DNA of 40,943 bases from an uncultured Holophagaceae bacterium (GTDB lineage: Bacteria > Acidobacteriota > Holophagae > Holophagales > Holophagaceae), in assembly GCA_903868115.1 (NCBI GenBank), contig CAIPUA010000105.1, positions 1 to 40,943 on the forward strand. Direction: 5' to 3'. A model generated the notes under the pieces. The model was not told the origin of the DNA, did not search any database, and saw only the letters and a list, made by a program, of their open reading frames with translations. Shown here in pieces: positions 1-6,581 of the stretch. Each line of letters opens with the position of its first letter. Within the stretch, counting starts at the first letter, position 1. Made by a program: the position numbers and the translations under genes.

Positions 1-193
1 AGTTGGCCAGTTCCTCGTTGGTGATTTCGAAGCTGCAGAACTTCACCACCAACTGGCCGTCGATCGTCATGGCGTAAGGATTGGCGCAGCCGATGTACCC
101 GCCCAGACCCGCACTCACGAGCCCCAAGTCGAACTGGGCGAGTCGCGCACCCGTGGCCGTACGGGTGAAGCGGGCCCCCCCGCGCCAAGCTTT
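1..193 (-). CDS. Partial unidentified protein, cut by the window edge
   Basis: The minus strand is open from about position 193 down to the window edge and encodes a plausible protein segment containing LGLVSAGLGGYIGCANPYAM and then TIDGQLVVKF. The composition (Gly, Ala, hydrophobic strands) looks like real protein rather than a shadow frame, but I do not recognise the family. The frame continues upstream without a stop into the insertion sequence that begins near 193, so the 5' part of this gene was probably removed or separated by the IS. No matching continuation is visible on the far side of the IS. The C-terminal part lies outside the window. An internal ATG at 70 could be a start, but the coding-like residues extend upstream of it. 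Confidence 0.4.
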
Positions 194-202
194 TTGAGAC
201 AG
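193..202 (+). repeat. Left terminal inverted repeat of the IS
   Basis: TTTGAGACAG here is the exact reverse complement of the sequence at 1781-1790. It lies 44 bp before the OrfA start. The exact outer boundary is uncertain by a few bases because the left flank carries five T residues. Confidence 0.55.
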
Positions 203-245
203 GAGACACTTCAGAGTCTTTTGTCGGGGCGTGGAAGGAAATGGG

Positions 246-659
246 ATGAGCAAGGTGTTGAAGTTGGGAAACGGGGAGGTGGAGTTGAGCCGCCCCAAGC
301 GGCGTCGGTTCAGCGCCGGGTACAAGTTAAAGATCCTGGCAGAAGTGGACGCCTGTTCGATTTCAGGCCAGATCGCCGCATTGCTGCGGCGGGAAGGGCT
401 CTATTCCTCGCATCTCACGAGCTGGCGGCAGCAGCGTGAGCTTGGGGCGTTGGGTGCAATGAACCCGGTGAAGCCTGGGCCGAAACCGAAGCCGCGAGAT
501 CCGCATGAGGCCCGGAACAAGGAGTTGGAGAAGGAGAACAAGGCTCTGAAACGCAAGCTGGCACGGGCCGAGTGGATGCTGGAGATGTCAAAAAAAGCCT
601 CCGAACTGATGGAGAAGTTGGCGCTGGGCCATCAGTTCGAGAACGAGGACAGCGAATGA
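246..659 (+). CDS. IS3-family transposase OrfA (DNA-binding subunit)
   Basis: This 137-residue protein starts MSKVLKLGNG. The ATG at 246 follows a good ribosome-binding site (GGAAGGAA, 233-240); an in-frame GTG at 231 is a weaker alternative. The segment RRRFSAGYKLKILAEVDA followed by LLRREGLYSSHLTSWR is the helix-turn-helix region of IS3 OrfA proteins, which recognises the element ends. The C-terminal half (about residues 90-125) has heptad-like ELEKENKALKRKLARAEWML, the leucine-zipper-like oligomerisation helix of this family. The gene ends in TGA overlapping the OrfB ATG (ATGA, 656-659) and contains a candidate -1 slippery run at 590-596. It probably acts with OrfB as a fusion and alone as a regulator, by family analogy. 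Confidence 0.85.
   Translation: MSKVLKLGNGEVELSRPKRRRFSAGYKLKILAEVDACSISGQIAALLRREGLYSSHLTSWRQQRELGALGAMNPVKPGPKPKPRDPHEARNKELEKENKALKRKLARAEWMLEMSKKASELMEKLALGHQFENEDSE
590..597 (+). other. Candidate -1 programmed frameshift site in orfA
   Basis: Seven A residues followed by G lie in orfA, with zero-frame phasing A_AAA_AAA_G. A one-base backward slip enters the OrfB frame, which is open from 572 and has no stop before the OrfB ATG at 656. The slip would give an OrfAB fusion, the active transposase form in many IS3 elements, where A6G is the classic slippery motif. I did not identify a clear stimulatory stem-loop downstream. Confidence 0.6.
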
Positions 660-1645
660 TAGCGGCGGTGGAGTTGGCGGAAGCGATCGGGATTCAACCG
701 GCCTGCGACCTGCTGTGCGTTTCGCGGGCGACGTTCTACCGCCGTCAGAAGCCAAAAGGTCCACGGGGGCCTCGTCCCAAGCCCACGCGGGCACTTTCGG
801 AGACGGAACGGCAGGCGGTGCTGGAGGTGTGCCATTCGGAGCGTTTTGTGGACCGTGCGCCTGCCGAGATCCAGGCGACGTTGATGGATGAAGGCAGGTA
901 TCTCTGCTCGTCGCGGACCATGTACCGAATTCTCGATGAAGCCCAGGAAGTGAAGGAGCGCCGGGACCAGGCACGGCATCCGGTTTACGTGAAACCCGAA
1001 CTCTGCGCGAATGCCCCAAACCAGGTGTGGAGCTGGGATATCACGGATCTCAAGGGTCCGGTGCGGGGCAGCCGCTTCAAACTCTATGTGACGATCGACC
1101 TGTTCAGCCGCCTCGTGGCGGGGTGGACCGTGCAGGAGCGGGAAGACGAGGATCTCGCCAAGGATTTTCACCGCCAGACCTTCCTCCAGCACGGCATCCA
1201 GCCCGGGGAGTTGACCCTGCACTCAGACCGAGGCCCAGCCATGATTTCCAAGACCGTGGCCACCCTTCTGACCGACCTGATGGTCACGAAGAGCCACGGC
1301 CGACCTCACGTTTCCGACGATAACCCGTATTCCGAATCGCAGTTCAAGACGCTCAAATACAGCCCCGGATTTCCGGGGCGGTTTGGTTCTATTGAAGACG
1401 CACGGAGCTTCTGCCGCCGCTACTTCCATTGGTATAACCACCAGCATCGGCACAGCGGCATCGGCATGATGACGCCCGCCAGCGTCCACGAAGGCCGCGC
1501 CGAGGAGATCCATGCTGCTCGACAGGTCGTGCTCGATCAAGCCTTCCAGGCCCACCCCGAGCGGTTTTCTAAGGGACGCCCCAAGCCGCCTGCATTGCCA
1601 AGCCCGGCCTGGATCAATCCGCCGAAAAAGGAAATCGCAGCATGA
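656..1645 (+). CDS. IS3-family transposase OrfB (DDE integrase catalytic subunit)
   Basis: This 329-residue protein starts at the ATG at 656, overlapping the OrfA stop by ATGA. It has an N-terminal helical region (ACDLLCVSRATFYRR, about residues 18-32), an HTH_21-like segment, and an rve integrase core. The catalytic triad is visible as the Asp in WSWDITDLKG, the Asp in LHSDRGPAM, and the Glu in YSESQFKTLKY, with HWYNHQHRHSGIGMMTP after it. This is the DDE arrangement of IS3 OrfB, which cuts and joins DNA ends through a circular intermediate in the family. The protein looks full length and intact. It may be made by translational coupling at ATGA or as an OrfAB fusion through the slip at 590-596. 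Confidence 0.9.
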   Translation: MIAAVELAEAIGIQPACDLLCVSRATFYRRQKPKGPRGPRPKPTRALSETERQAVLEVCHSERFVDRAPAEIQATLMDEGRYLCSSRTMYRILDEAQEVKERRDQARHPVYVKPELCANAPNQVWSWDITDLKGPVRGSRFKLYVTIDLFSRLVAGWTVQEREDEDLAKDFHRQTFLQHGIQPGELTLHSDRGPAMISKTVATLLTDLMVTKSHGRPHVSDDNPYSESQFKTLKYSPGFPGRFGSIEDARSFCRRYFHWYNHQHRHSGIGMMTPASVHEGRAEEIHAARQVVLDQAFQAHPERFSKGRPKPPALPSPAWINPPKKEIAA

Positions 1646-1657
1646 TGACTCCCTCTG

Positions 1658-1748
1658 GCTGCTGTGAGGTGTGGGAAACGCGCAGCGTTTTCCAAGGGGC
1701 TGTGGTCAAGTCGAAGACTTGTCCATGGCCCCGTCACCTCTCCGCAGC
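1658..1748 (+). ncRNA. Candidate structured RNA at the IS 3' end
   Basis: Thirteen bases after the OrfB stop the sense strand can fold into a compact three-way junction. P1 pairs 1666-1671 with 1735-1740 (GAGGTG/CACCTC) and extends past a 3x3 internal loop to 1658-1662 with 1744-1748. P2 is a 10-bp hairpin, 1672-1681 with 1685-1694, with a 3-base loop and one G-U pair. P3 is a near-continuous hairpin, 1696-1712 with 1716-1732, with one T-T mismatch, two G-T wobbles and a GAA loop. No U-tract follows, so this is not a simple terminator. Function is unknown: an mRNA 3' structure, an IS-encoded RNA, or a recombination-relevant DNA hairpin are all possible. The pairing was counted by hand. Confidence 0.4.
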
Positions 1749-1780
1749 GGGTGGGTCCAAGCGAGAATTCAAGCAACTTT

Positions 1781-1790
1781 CTGTCTCAAA
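1781..1790 (-). repeat. Right terminal inverted repeat of the IS
   Basis: CTGTCTCAAA is the exact reverse complement of 193-202. Beyond these ten bases the two ends differ, which is common for the outer part of IS3-family terminal repeats. The sequence to the right (1791 onward) shows no coding continuation of the gene at the left edge. Confidence 0.55.
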
Positions 1791-1907
1791 GTCGTTGACG
1801 CGTTCCGTTTGGCCTGACCTTCAGTTCCCCTCTGTACTGCCGACCTTCAACTGCTGTAATTGCCGTAGAGAAAGTGATGCCCATTTGATGGTTAAAGGGC
1901 AGTTATT

Positions 1908-2010
1908 TATCACCGTGCATCACCGGTTGAGCATTCTTTCCTTCACCAAGAAAAACGGAACCGGTGATTAACGTAGATGAACGGTGCTGAGGGCAACTCG
2001 GCGGGATTCG
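1908..2010. repeat. Dispersed intergenic repeat, family A, copy 1
   Basis: This is part of the 1791-2097 gap, which holds no convincing gene. The segment starts ATCACCGTGCATCACC and ends near GGCGGGATTCG. It closely resembles 19006-19115 in the order of blocks: CACCGTGCATCAC, GGTTGAGC then TTCTTT, GAGAAA or AAGAAA, GTGATTAACG or GTGATGAACG, GATGAACGGTG or GATGGACGGTG, and GCGGGATTC. The outer blocks are complementary to each other (CACCGT against ACGGTG, and ACCGGTT against AACCGGT), so the unit is an imperfect palindrome. It could be a REP- or MITE-like element. Confidence 0.55.
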
Positions 2011-2029
2011 TCAGGAATTGAGGTTTCAT

Positions 2030-2054
2030 TCTCCGCGCCCTCTGTGGTTCAGCT
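2030..2054 (-). repeat. Dispersed CACAGAG-type repeat, family B, short copy
   Basis: On the minus strand this reads AGCTGAACCACAGAGGGCGC and then GGAG, matching almost exactly the left arm of the inverted repeat at 35167-35190. A shorter relative lies at 33671-33691. It sits directly next to family A copy 1, so this gap is a mosaic of repeat fragments. Confidence 0.5.
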
Positions 2055-2097
2055 GTTTGAAGCGTGAACCGAGAGGCAAACTCTCGACTGGAAACGC

Positions 2098-2697
2098 TCA
2101 GGCGCCGCCGCCCGGTTCGAAGTCCATCACCATGGCTTCCATGGTGGACCAGATCTGGCTCACATCGTTGGCCAGGATCAGCAGGTCACGCTTGGTGCCG
2201 GAGAGGTCCGTGACATGGCGGTGCAGGACGGCCTCTTTCATGAAGCCCAGGCGCTGGAAGATATGGAAGGCGGCCACCTGGTTCTCGACCACCCGCGCGA
2301 TGATTTTTTCGATGCCGAGGTCCGTGGCGATCTTCACGAGACCGGTCGCCAGGGCTCGGCCCAGGCCCTTGCGACGCCAGGCGGGACCTACCGTGAGGCG
2401 GACCTCGCCGACGTGGCGCGTCCAGCCGTGGAAGGTGCGATAGAGGCTGCCTTCGGCCACGACCTCGCCCTCCACCGTGGCCACCAGGCAGATGATGGAA
2501 CCCTCGGCGACCTTGGCCAGAAAGCGCTCGGACCACGCGGCAAGGCGCACATCCTCCTTGAGCACCATGCGGTCCTCCTCGGGGAGGGCGCGATAGAAGG
2601 CGTGCAGGGCCTTGCCTTCCTCCTGCTTCAGGATGGCGATCTGGATCTTGGTGCCATCGCGCAGGGCGAGCGTGTGGGGGTAACCTTGGGGAGCCAT
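2098..2697 (-). CDS. GNAT-family N-acetyltransferase
   Basis: This 199-residue protein is probably an acetyl-CoA-dependent N-acyltransferase of the GNAT superfamily. The acetyl-CoA binding motif A is visible as VRLTVGPAWRRKGLGRALA (RRKGLGRA at residues 108-115), followed by a helix and then VENQVAAFHIFQRLGFMKEA, the typical motif B region. I chose the ATG at 2697 (MAPQGYPHTL) because AGAGGTG precedes it at the right distance; an upstream in-frame start at 2742 would overlap korC by 35 bp. It begins 10 bp after the korC stop and is the last gene of the kor operon, so it is probably co-transcribed. The substrate (protein lysine, amine or amino acid) cannot be told from sequence. A role in acetylating metabolic enzymes is speculation based on position. 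Confidence 0.8.
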   Translation of the reverse strand: MAPQGYPHTLALRDGTKIQIAILKQEEGKALHAFYRALPEEDRMVLKEDVRLAAWSERFLAKVAEGSIICLVATVEGEVVAEGSLYRTFHGWTRHVGEVRLTVGPAWRRKGLGRALATGLVKIATDLGIEKIIARVVENQVAAFHIFQRLGFMKEAVLHRHVTDLSGTKRDLLILANDVSQIWSTMEAMVMDFEPGGGA

Positions 2698-2707
2698 CGT
2701 CGCACCT

Positions 2708-3262
2708 CTACTTGGTTGCAGCCGCTTCGCGGCCGTATTCAAAACCCTTCTCGAGTGCCCGCATGTTCAGATCCTCGGTGCCCTTGGGCACGGAATCCTT
2801 CACGGCCTTCTGCACGGATTCGAAAGAGAGTAGTCCTGTCACCCCCGCGAAGAAACCGACCATCACGATGTTGAGCACGAGACGGCGGCCCAGTTCCTCG
2901 GCGAAGCGAGTGGCGGGGATGCCGATGGCGCGGGCGCCTTCGGGCAGGCGACCGTCCAGCGTCACCAGTTCCTCTTCGAAGAGGACGAGCCCCCCGGGCT
3001 TGAGCGAGGGCGCGAACTGGTTGTACGCGTCCTGGCTCATCAGCACCAGCACATCGGGATGCTTGACATAGGGGTAGGCGATGTCCTCGGTGGAGATCGT
3101 TACCTGGGCACTGCAGGCGCTGCCACGGGCTTCGGGGCCGAAGGCCTGGATGAGGGTCGCATGCTTGCCTTCATAGATGCTCGCGGCCTTGCCGATGATG
3201 GAAGCGTTGAGGATGACGCCCTGGCCGCCCAGGCCGCCGACGCGGATCTCAGTCTTGGCCAT
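2708..3262 (-). CDS. korC: 2-oxoacid:ferredoxin oxidoreductase gamma subunit
   Basis: This 184-residue protein has the gamma-domain fold of 2-oxoacid:ferredoxin oxidoreductases, with RVGGLGGQGVILNASIIGKA near the N-terminus, FGPEARGSACSAQVTIS (about residues 42-58) and a C-terminal helical tail. The full complex oxidatively decarboxylates a 2-oxoacid to its acyl-CoA and reduces ferredoxin; this subunit helps bind CoA and stabilises the complex. The ATG at 3262 (MAKTEIRVGG) overlaps the end of korB by 14 bp, indicating translational coupling. An upstream in-frame start at 3292 would overlap korB further. Separate alpha, beta, gamma and delta subunits in this order fit the 2-oxoglutarate-type (Kor) enzyme better than the pyruvate or isovalerate types, but substrate is inferred. 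Confidence 0.88.
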   Translation of the reverse strand: MAKTEIRVGGLGGQGVILNASIIGKAASIYEGKHATLIQAFGPEARGSACSAQVTISTEDIAYPYVKHPDVLVLMSQDAYNQFAPSLKPGGLVLFEEELVTLDGRLPEGARAIGIPATRFAEELGRRLVLNIVMVGFFAGVTGLLSFESVQKAVKDSVPKGTEDLNMRALEKGFEYGREAAATK

Positions 3263-4148
3263 TCTTGACTCCGTAGGGCTGGAAGGCATCACCGAAGTGG
3301 TGGCTGTAGTGCGCGTTCATGGACTCCAGCCAGGTCGGTCGCTCGCGGTCCACGAACTTGCCCACGACGATCTCGCCCTGGTAGCCGAGGCCCACTTCCT
3401 TGGTGTCCACGCCATTCTTGATGACGCTCTTCTCCTTGTAGTACTTCACCTGGTCTACGCCGTCACCCAGGCGGTTGCGCCGGGAGTAGAGCGTGGGACA
3501 GGGACTCATCACCTCGATGAAGCGGAAGCCCTTCTTGCCGAGAGCCTCCTTCATGGCCTTGGCCAGCTGGCGCACATGGTAGATCGTCCAGCGGGACACA
3601 TAGGTGGCGCCGCAGGCGTCGGCGATGAAGGGCAGGTTGAAAGGGTTCTCGAAGTTGCCGTAGGGCATGGTGGTCTGGGTGGGGCCCACGGGCGTGGTGG
3701 GTGCCACCTGGCCCCCGGTCATGCCGTAGGTGAAGTTGTTCACGCAGATGACCAGGATGTCCATGTTGCGGCGGGCCGCGTGGAAGAAGTGGTTGCCGCC
3801 GATGGCGAAGAGATCGCCGTCGCCCGAATAGACCACCACGTTCAGTTCGGGATTGCTGAGTTTCAGGCCGGTGGCGAAGGGGATCGCGCGGCCGTGGGTC
3901 GTGTGGAAACTGTCCAGGTTCAGGTAGCCCGCCGTGCGGCCTGTGCAGCCGATGCCGGAGACGATGGCCACCTTGTCGAGATCCAGGCCGCTATCCGAGA
4001 GGGCGCGACAGAAGCAGTTGACGCTCGTGCCGATGCCGCAGCCGGGGCACCAGATGTGGGGAATGCGGTCCTGGCGCAGGAAGGGGAGGACCGGATTGTC
4101 TAGCGAGGTCTCCACGGAGGCCAGGTGAAGGTCGAGAGATTCGCTCAT
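3249..4148 (-). CDS. korB: 2-oxoacid:ferredoxin oxidoreductase beta subunit (TPP-binding)
   Basis: This 299-residue protein carries the thiamine diphosphate site and the cluster-binding cysteines of the complex. It shows IPHIWCPGCGIG (Cys34, Cys37), VSGIGCTGR (Cys68), the TPP and Mg motif SGDGDLFAIGG (residues 108-118) and NNFTYGMTGGQ (137-147), with PCPTLYSRRN (a conserved late Cys) further on. These are the diagnostic features of KorB/OorB. The start is the ATG at 4148 (MSESLDLHLA), which overlaps the korA stop by ATGA. The frame stays open upstream to 4988, but that part is a shadow of korA. The neighbours korA and korC confirm the role. In the cell it would feed electrons to ferredoxin from oxidation of a 2-oxoacid, probably 2-oxoglutarate, or run in the reductive direction. 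Confidence 0.92.
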   Translation of the reverse strand: MSESLDLHLASVETSLDNPVLPFLRQDRIPHIWCPGCGIGTSVNCFCRALSDSGLDLDKVAIVSGIGCTGRTAGYLNLDSFHTTHGRAIPFATGLKLSNPELNVVVYSGDGDLFAIGGNHFFHAARRNMDILVICVNNFTYGMTGGQVAPTTPVGPTQTTMPYGNFENPFNLPFIADACGATYVSRWTIYHVRQLAKAMKEALGKKGFRFIEVMSPCPTLYSRRNRLGDGVDQVKYYKEKSVIKNGVDTKEVGLGYQGEIVVGKFVDRERPTWLESMNAHYSHHFGDAFQPYGVKNGQD

Positions 4149-5314
4149 CGCGCGGCCTCCAGGATCTGTTCGAGGATGGTCTCGGGATCGTGCACGGTGC
4201 CGCCGGGGTGAGGCACAGAGATGACCTTCACCTTGCGGTCGACATCGGCCAGGGCCTTGCGGACTTCCAACACCATCTGCCCCATGTTGAGTTCGGGCAC
4301 AACAAAGGCCTTGGCCGTGCGGGCGAGTTGCTGGATGAGGGCGACGGGGAAGGGCCAGCAGATGATGAGGCGCAGATGGCCCACCTTCAGTCCCTTGGCG
4401 CGAGCGGCGTCGATGGCCGCCGTCGCGACCCGGGAGGTGATGCCGAAGGACATCACGATGACATCGGCATCTTCGCAACCGTCCATGCGGACATCCACGA
4501 GCTTGTGGACGTTGTTGCGGATCTTGTTGAGGAGGCGGGGAATTAGCTTGGCCTGGTTGGGCACATCCATGGCGGGATAGCCGCGCTCGTCGTGGGTGAG
4601 GCCTGTGACATGGATGCGGTAGCCATCCCCGGCCTTCACCATCTCGGGCACCAGGTCCTCGGGCGTGGTGGCGAAGGCCTTGTACTCGCCGGGCTTCTTT
4701 TTCGTCCACTTCCGTTCCGTCACGTCGATCTGGTCCGCAGACGGGATGTTCACGCGCTCGGTCATGTGGCCCACGACCTCGTCCATCATGAGGAAGACCG
4801 GGCAGCGGTATTCCTCGGACAAATTGAAGGCCTTGATCATCAGGTCGAAGCATTCCTGCGGCGAGTTGGGCGAGAGGGCGATGATCTCGTAGTCGCCGTG
4901 GCTGCCCCACTTGATCTGCATCATGTCGGCCTGGGCGGGCAGGGTGGGCAAGCCGGTGGAGGGCCCACCGCGCTGCACATCCACCCACACGCTAGGCGTC
5001 TCGGTCATGGCCGCGTAGCCCAGGTGCTCCATCATCAGGCTGAGGCCGGGCCCGGAGGTCACGCTCATGACCTTCTGGCCGCCCCACACGCCGCCCTGGA
5101 TGGCGATGGAGGCCGCGAGTTCGTCCTCCATCTGGATGAACACGCCGCCCACCTTGGGAATGCGGGCGGCGAAGCGCTCCACGATCTCCGTGCTGGGGGT
5201 GATGGGGTATCCGGCCACGAAGCGGCAGCCGGCCGCCAGTGCCCCCTCACAGGCGGCGTGATCGCCGTCCATGAAGTGGACACCCGTGAGTACGCCCTTG
5301 GGATCCGCTTTCAA
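4145..5314 (-). CDS. korA: 2-oxoacid:ferredoxin oxidoreductase alpha subunit
   Basis: This 389-residue protein holds the pyrimidine-binding domain of a 2-oxoacid:ferredoxin oxidoreductase. The N-terminal segment GDHAACEGALAAGCRFVAGY followed by PITPSTEIVE is the signature of KorA/PorA alpha chains. It continues with FIQMEDELAASIAIQGG and TSGPGLSLMMEHLGYA (about residues 59-101), the stretch that contacts TPP across the subunit interface. A C-terminal transketolase-C-like domain (about 280-385) includes VPELNMGQM. It is 34 bp downstream of korD and overlaps korB by 4 bp. The HFMDGDHAACEG start is typical of the 2-oxoglutarate class, supporting Kor over Vor or Por. Length is normal for KorA without the extra N-terminal gamma fusion found in some archaea and actinobacteria. 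Confidence 0.92.
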   Translation of the reverse strand: MKADPKGVLTGVHFMDGDHAACEGALAAGCRFVAGYPITPSTEIVERFAARIPKVGGVFIQMEDELAASIAIQGGVWGGQKVMSVTSGPGLSLMMEHLGYAAMTETPSVWVDVQRGGPSTGLPTLPAQADMMQIKWGSHGDYEIIALSPNSPQECFDLMIKAFNLSEEYRCPVFLMMDEVVGHMTERVNIPSADQIDVTERKWTKKKPGEYKAFATTPEDLVPEMVKAGDGYRIHVTGLTHDERGYPAMDVPNQAKLIPRLLNKIRNNVHKLVDVRMDGCEDADVIVMSFGITSRVATAAIDAARAKGLKVGHLRLIICWPFPVALIQQLARTAKAFVVPELNMGQMVLEVRKALADVDRKVKVISVPHPGGTVHDPETILEQILEAAR

Positions 5315-5347
5315 GCTTGCCTCCGTCCGTCGAGATCTTGGTCTGGT

Positions 5348-5632
5348 TCAGGGCTGTGTCGGGGTGGAAGCCGCCTGGCGCTTTTCGTCGAGGTCCTTCC
5401 ACCGGGCTCCGAAGATGGCGAAATCGGGGCAGTAGAGTCCGCAGAGATCACAGCCCGTGCAGTCCTCGGCCCGGCCCAGCACCGGGAAGTGGTAGCCCTT
5501 CGGGTTGAACTCCCGACTGAATTCAAGGGCGTGGCTGGGACAGAAATCGATGCAGAAGGAGCAGCCCTTGCAGACCTCCACGCGCACGAATACCGTCCCC
5601 TTGCCCTTCCTGGCGTCATCTTCAGCGCTCAT
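5348..5632 (-). CDS. korD: 2-oxoacid:ferredoxin oxidoreductase delta subunit, 2[4Fe-4S] ferredoxin
   Basis: This 94-residue ferredoxin-like subunit has two classical CxxCxxCxxxCP motifs, CKGCSFCIDFCP (Cys21, 24, 27, 31) and CTGCDLCGLYCP (Cys58, 61, 64, 68), each able to hold a [4Fe-4S] cluster. It would pass electrons from the TPP site in KorB to free ferredoxin. I chose the ATG at 5632 (MSAEDDARKG), preceded by a GGGAG-like site; the in-frame ATG at 5647 is the nearest alternative, and the frame stays open to 5725. It is the first gene of the korDABC-GNAT operon, so the promoter should lie in 5633-5750, where I see no clear consensus. The C-terminal tail after residue 80 is charged and of no recognisable function. 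Confidence 0.9.
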   Translation of the reverse strand: MSAEDDARKGKGTVFVRVEVCKGCSFCIDFCPSHALEFSREFNPKGYHFPVLGRAEDCTGCDLCGLYCPDFAIFGARWKDLDEKRQAASTPTQP

Positions 5633-5750
5633 GGTCCGCTCCCGCATTGCCTTCGTGATCGATGGTACTGCCTGCACCTGATGCCCACAACCCGCAGGTT
5701 GCAATGGAGGATGCAAATCGCCCACGGTGGTTGGGCTTTCGGGGAAAAAC

Positions 5751-6581
5751 TCAGAACACTCTCAGCACCGGCAGGAGGGGCATCGCCTGGGTGTCGCCCG
5801 GGTAATGCACGCGTTCCAGGAAGAGCCCCGCCGCAGGGGCAGCCTTCTCGGCCCAATAGAGGGTGGCCTCCTGCGTGGGGTGGTCCAGATCACGGCGGAG
5901 CCGGTCCACTTTCTCTTTGCCAAGGCCGCAGAGCACCGCGGCGCCAACCATTCGGCGCACCTGGCGGCGGAGGAAGAAACCTGCGGAAAGTCTAAGGAGC
6001 ACGAGGGAGCCGTCGAACTTCAGTTCGCAGCGCTTGATCTGGACATGGGGATCCTCGCCGGGCTCCAGGTCGGCGAAGGCCGTGGCATCATGGTTTCCCG
6101 CAAAAAGGGACCAGGCGCTTTCCAGCTTCGCAGGCTCCAGTTGGCCCTTGACCCACCAGAGGAAGGACTTCCCAAAGGCACTGCGCCGAAGGCTCACCTG
6201 ATACAGGTAACTCCGCTCGACTGCGTCGTGGCGGGCATGAAAGGAGGTGCTGCAGGCTTCGATGGCAGTCACGGCGAGATCCGAGGGAAGCCCTTCATCG
6301 AAGATCCGCTGAAGATCCTTGGGGCGAGGCGCCTGGACGGAAGATAGATGGAGGTGGGCGATCTGGCCGAGAGCGTGAACCCCCGCATCCGTGCGACCGG
6401 AGCCGCCCAGGGTGAGGACTCGGTGCCCCGCCTGCTGGAGCACGCGTTCGAGCGCGCCGGAAACCGTGCGAATTCCCTGGGCGGTCTGGCGTTCGCTCTG
6501 CCTCTGCCAGCCGTGAAAGCGGGAGCCATCGTATTCGACCTTCAGCCGGAAGCCGACCCGTCCGCCTTCGCGTCCCTTCAT
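5751..6581 (-). CDS. truA: tRNA pseudouridine(38-40) synthase TruA
   Basis: This 276-residue protein converts uridine to pseudouridine at positions 38-40 of the tRNA anticodon stem-loop. The family signature is clear: VEYDGSRFHGWQRQ at residues 15-28 and the catalytic-loop motif GGSGRTDAGVHALGQ, with the nucleophile Asp65. Further on, SFHARHDAVERSYLYQV and the second-half motif GAAVLCGLG are also typical, and length matches the family (about 245-280). The start ATG at 6581 overlaps the stop of the upstream response regulator (ATGA, 6578-6581), so the two are translationally coupled. The first nine residues (MKGREGGRV) exceed what the fold needs. A GCCCA/TGGGC hairpin downstream on the minus strand (about 5717-5733) could be a weak terminator. 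Confidence 0.93.
   Translation of the reverse strand: MKGREGGRVGFRLKVEYDGSRFHGWQRQSERQTAQGIRTVSGALERVLQQAGHRVLTLGGSGRTDAGVHALGQIAHLHLSSVQAPRPKDLQRIFDEGLPSDLAVTAIEACSTSFHARHDAVERSYLYQVSLRRSAFGKSFLWWVKGQLEPAKLESAWSLFAGNHDATAFADLEPGEDPHVQIKRCELKFDGSLVLLRLSAGFFLRRQVRRMVGAAVLCGLGKEKVDRLRRDLDHPTQEATLYWAEKAAPAAGLFLERVHYPGDTQAMPLLPVLRVF

Larger units (their letters stand above)
193..1790 (+). mobile_element. IS3-family insertion sequence, about 1.6 kb
   Basis: The element holds two overlapping transposase frames (OrfA 246-659, OrfB 656-1645) and is bounded by the short inverted repeat TTTGAGACAG at 193-202 and its complement at 1781-1790. Only the first 8-10 bp match exactly; further in, the ends diverge. 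I see no direct target duplication: the flanks read AGCTT on the left and GTCG on the right. The length slightly exceeds the usual 1.2-1.55 kb of the family because about 145 bp lie between the OrfB stop and the right end, and that segment contains a strong RNA fold. Both frames are intact, so the copy may be active. Confidence 0.85.

Noticed and set aside
1696-1732. P3 hairpin as a group II intron domain V
   Set aside because: The length is similar (37 bases), but the catalytic AGC/CGC triad, the bulge and the GNRA tetraloop are absent, and there is no reverse-transcriptase gene.
1791-2097. Short rightward and leftward open frames in the gap after the IS
   Set aside because: They overlap repeat blocks, lack ribosome-binding sites and have no protein-like pattern.
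4149-4988. Upstream extension of the korB frame through korA
   Set aside because: The 280 extra codons are Arg/Pro/Gly-rich and overlap the well-supported korA; the family start is at 4148 with an ATGA overlap.
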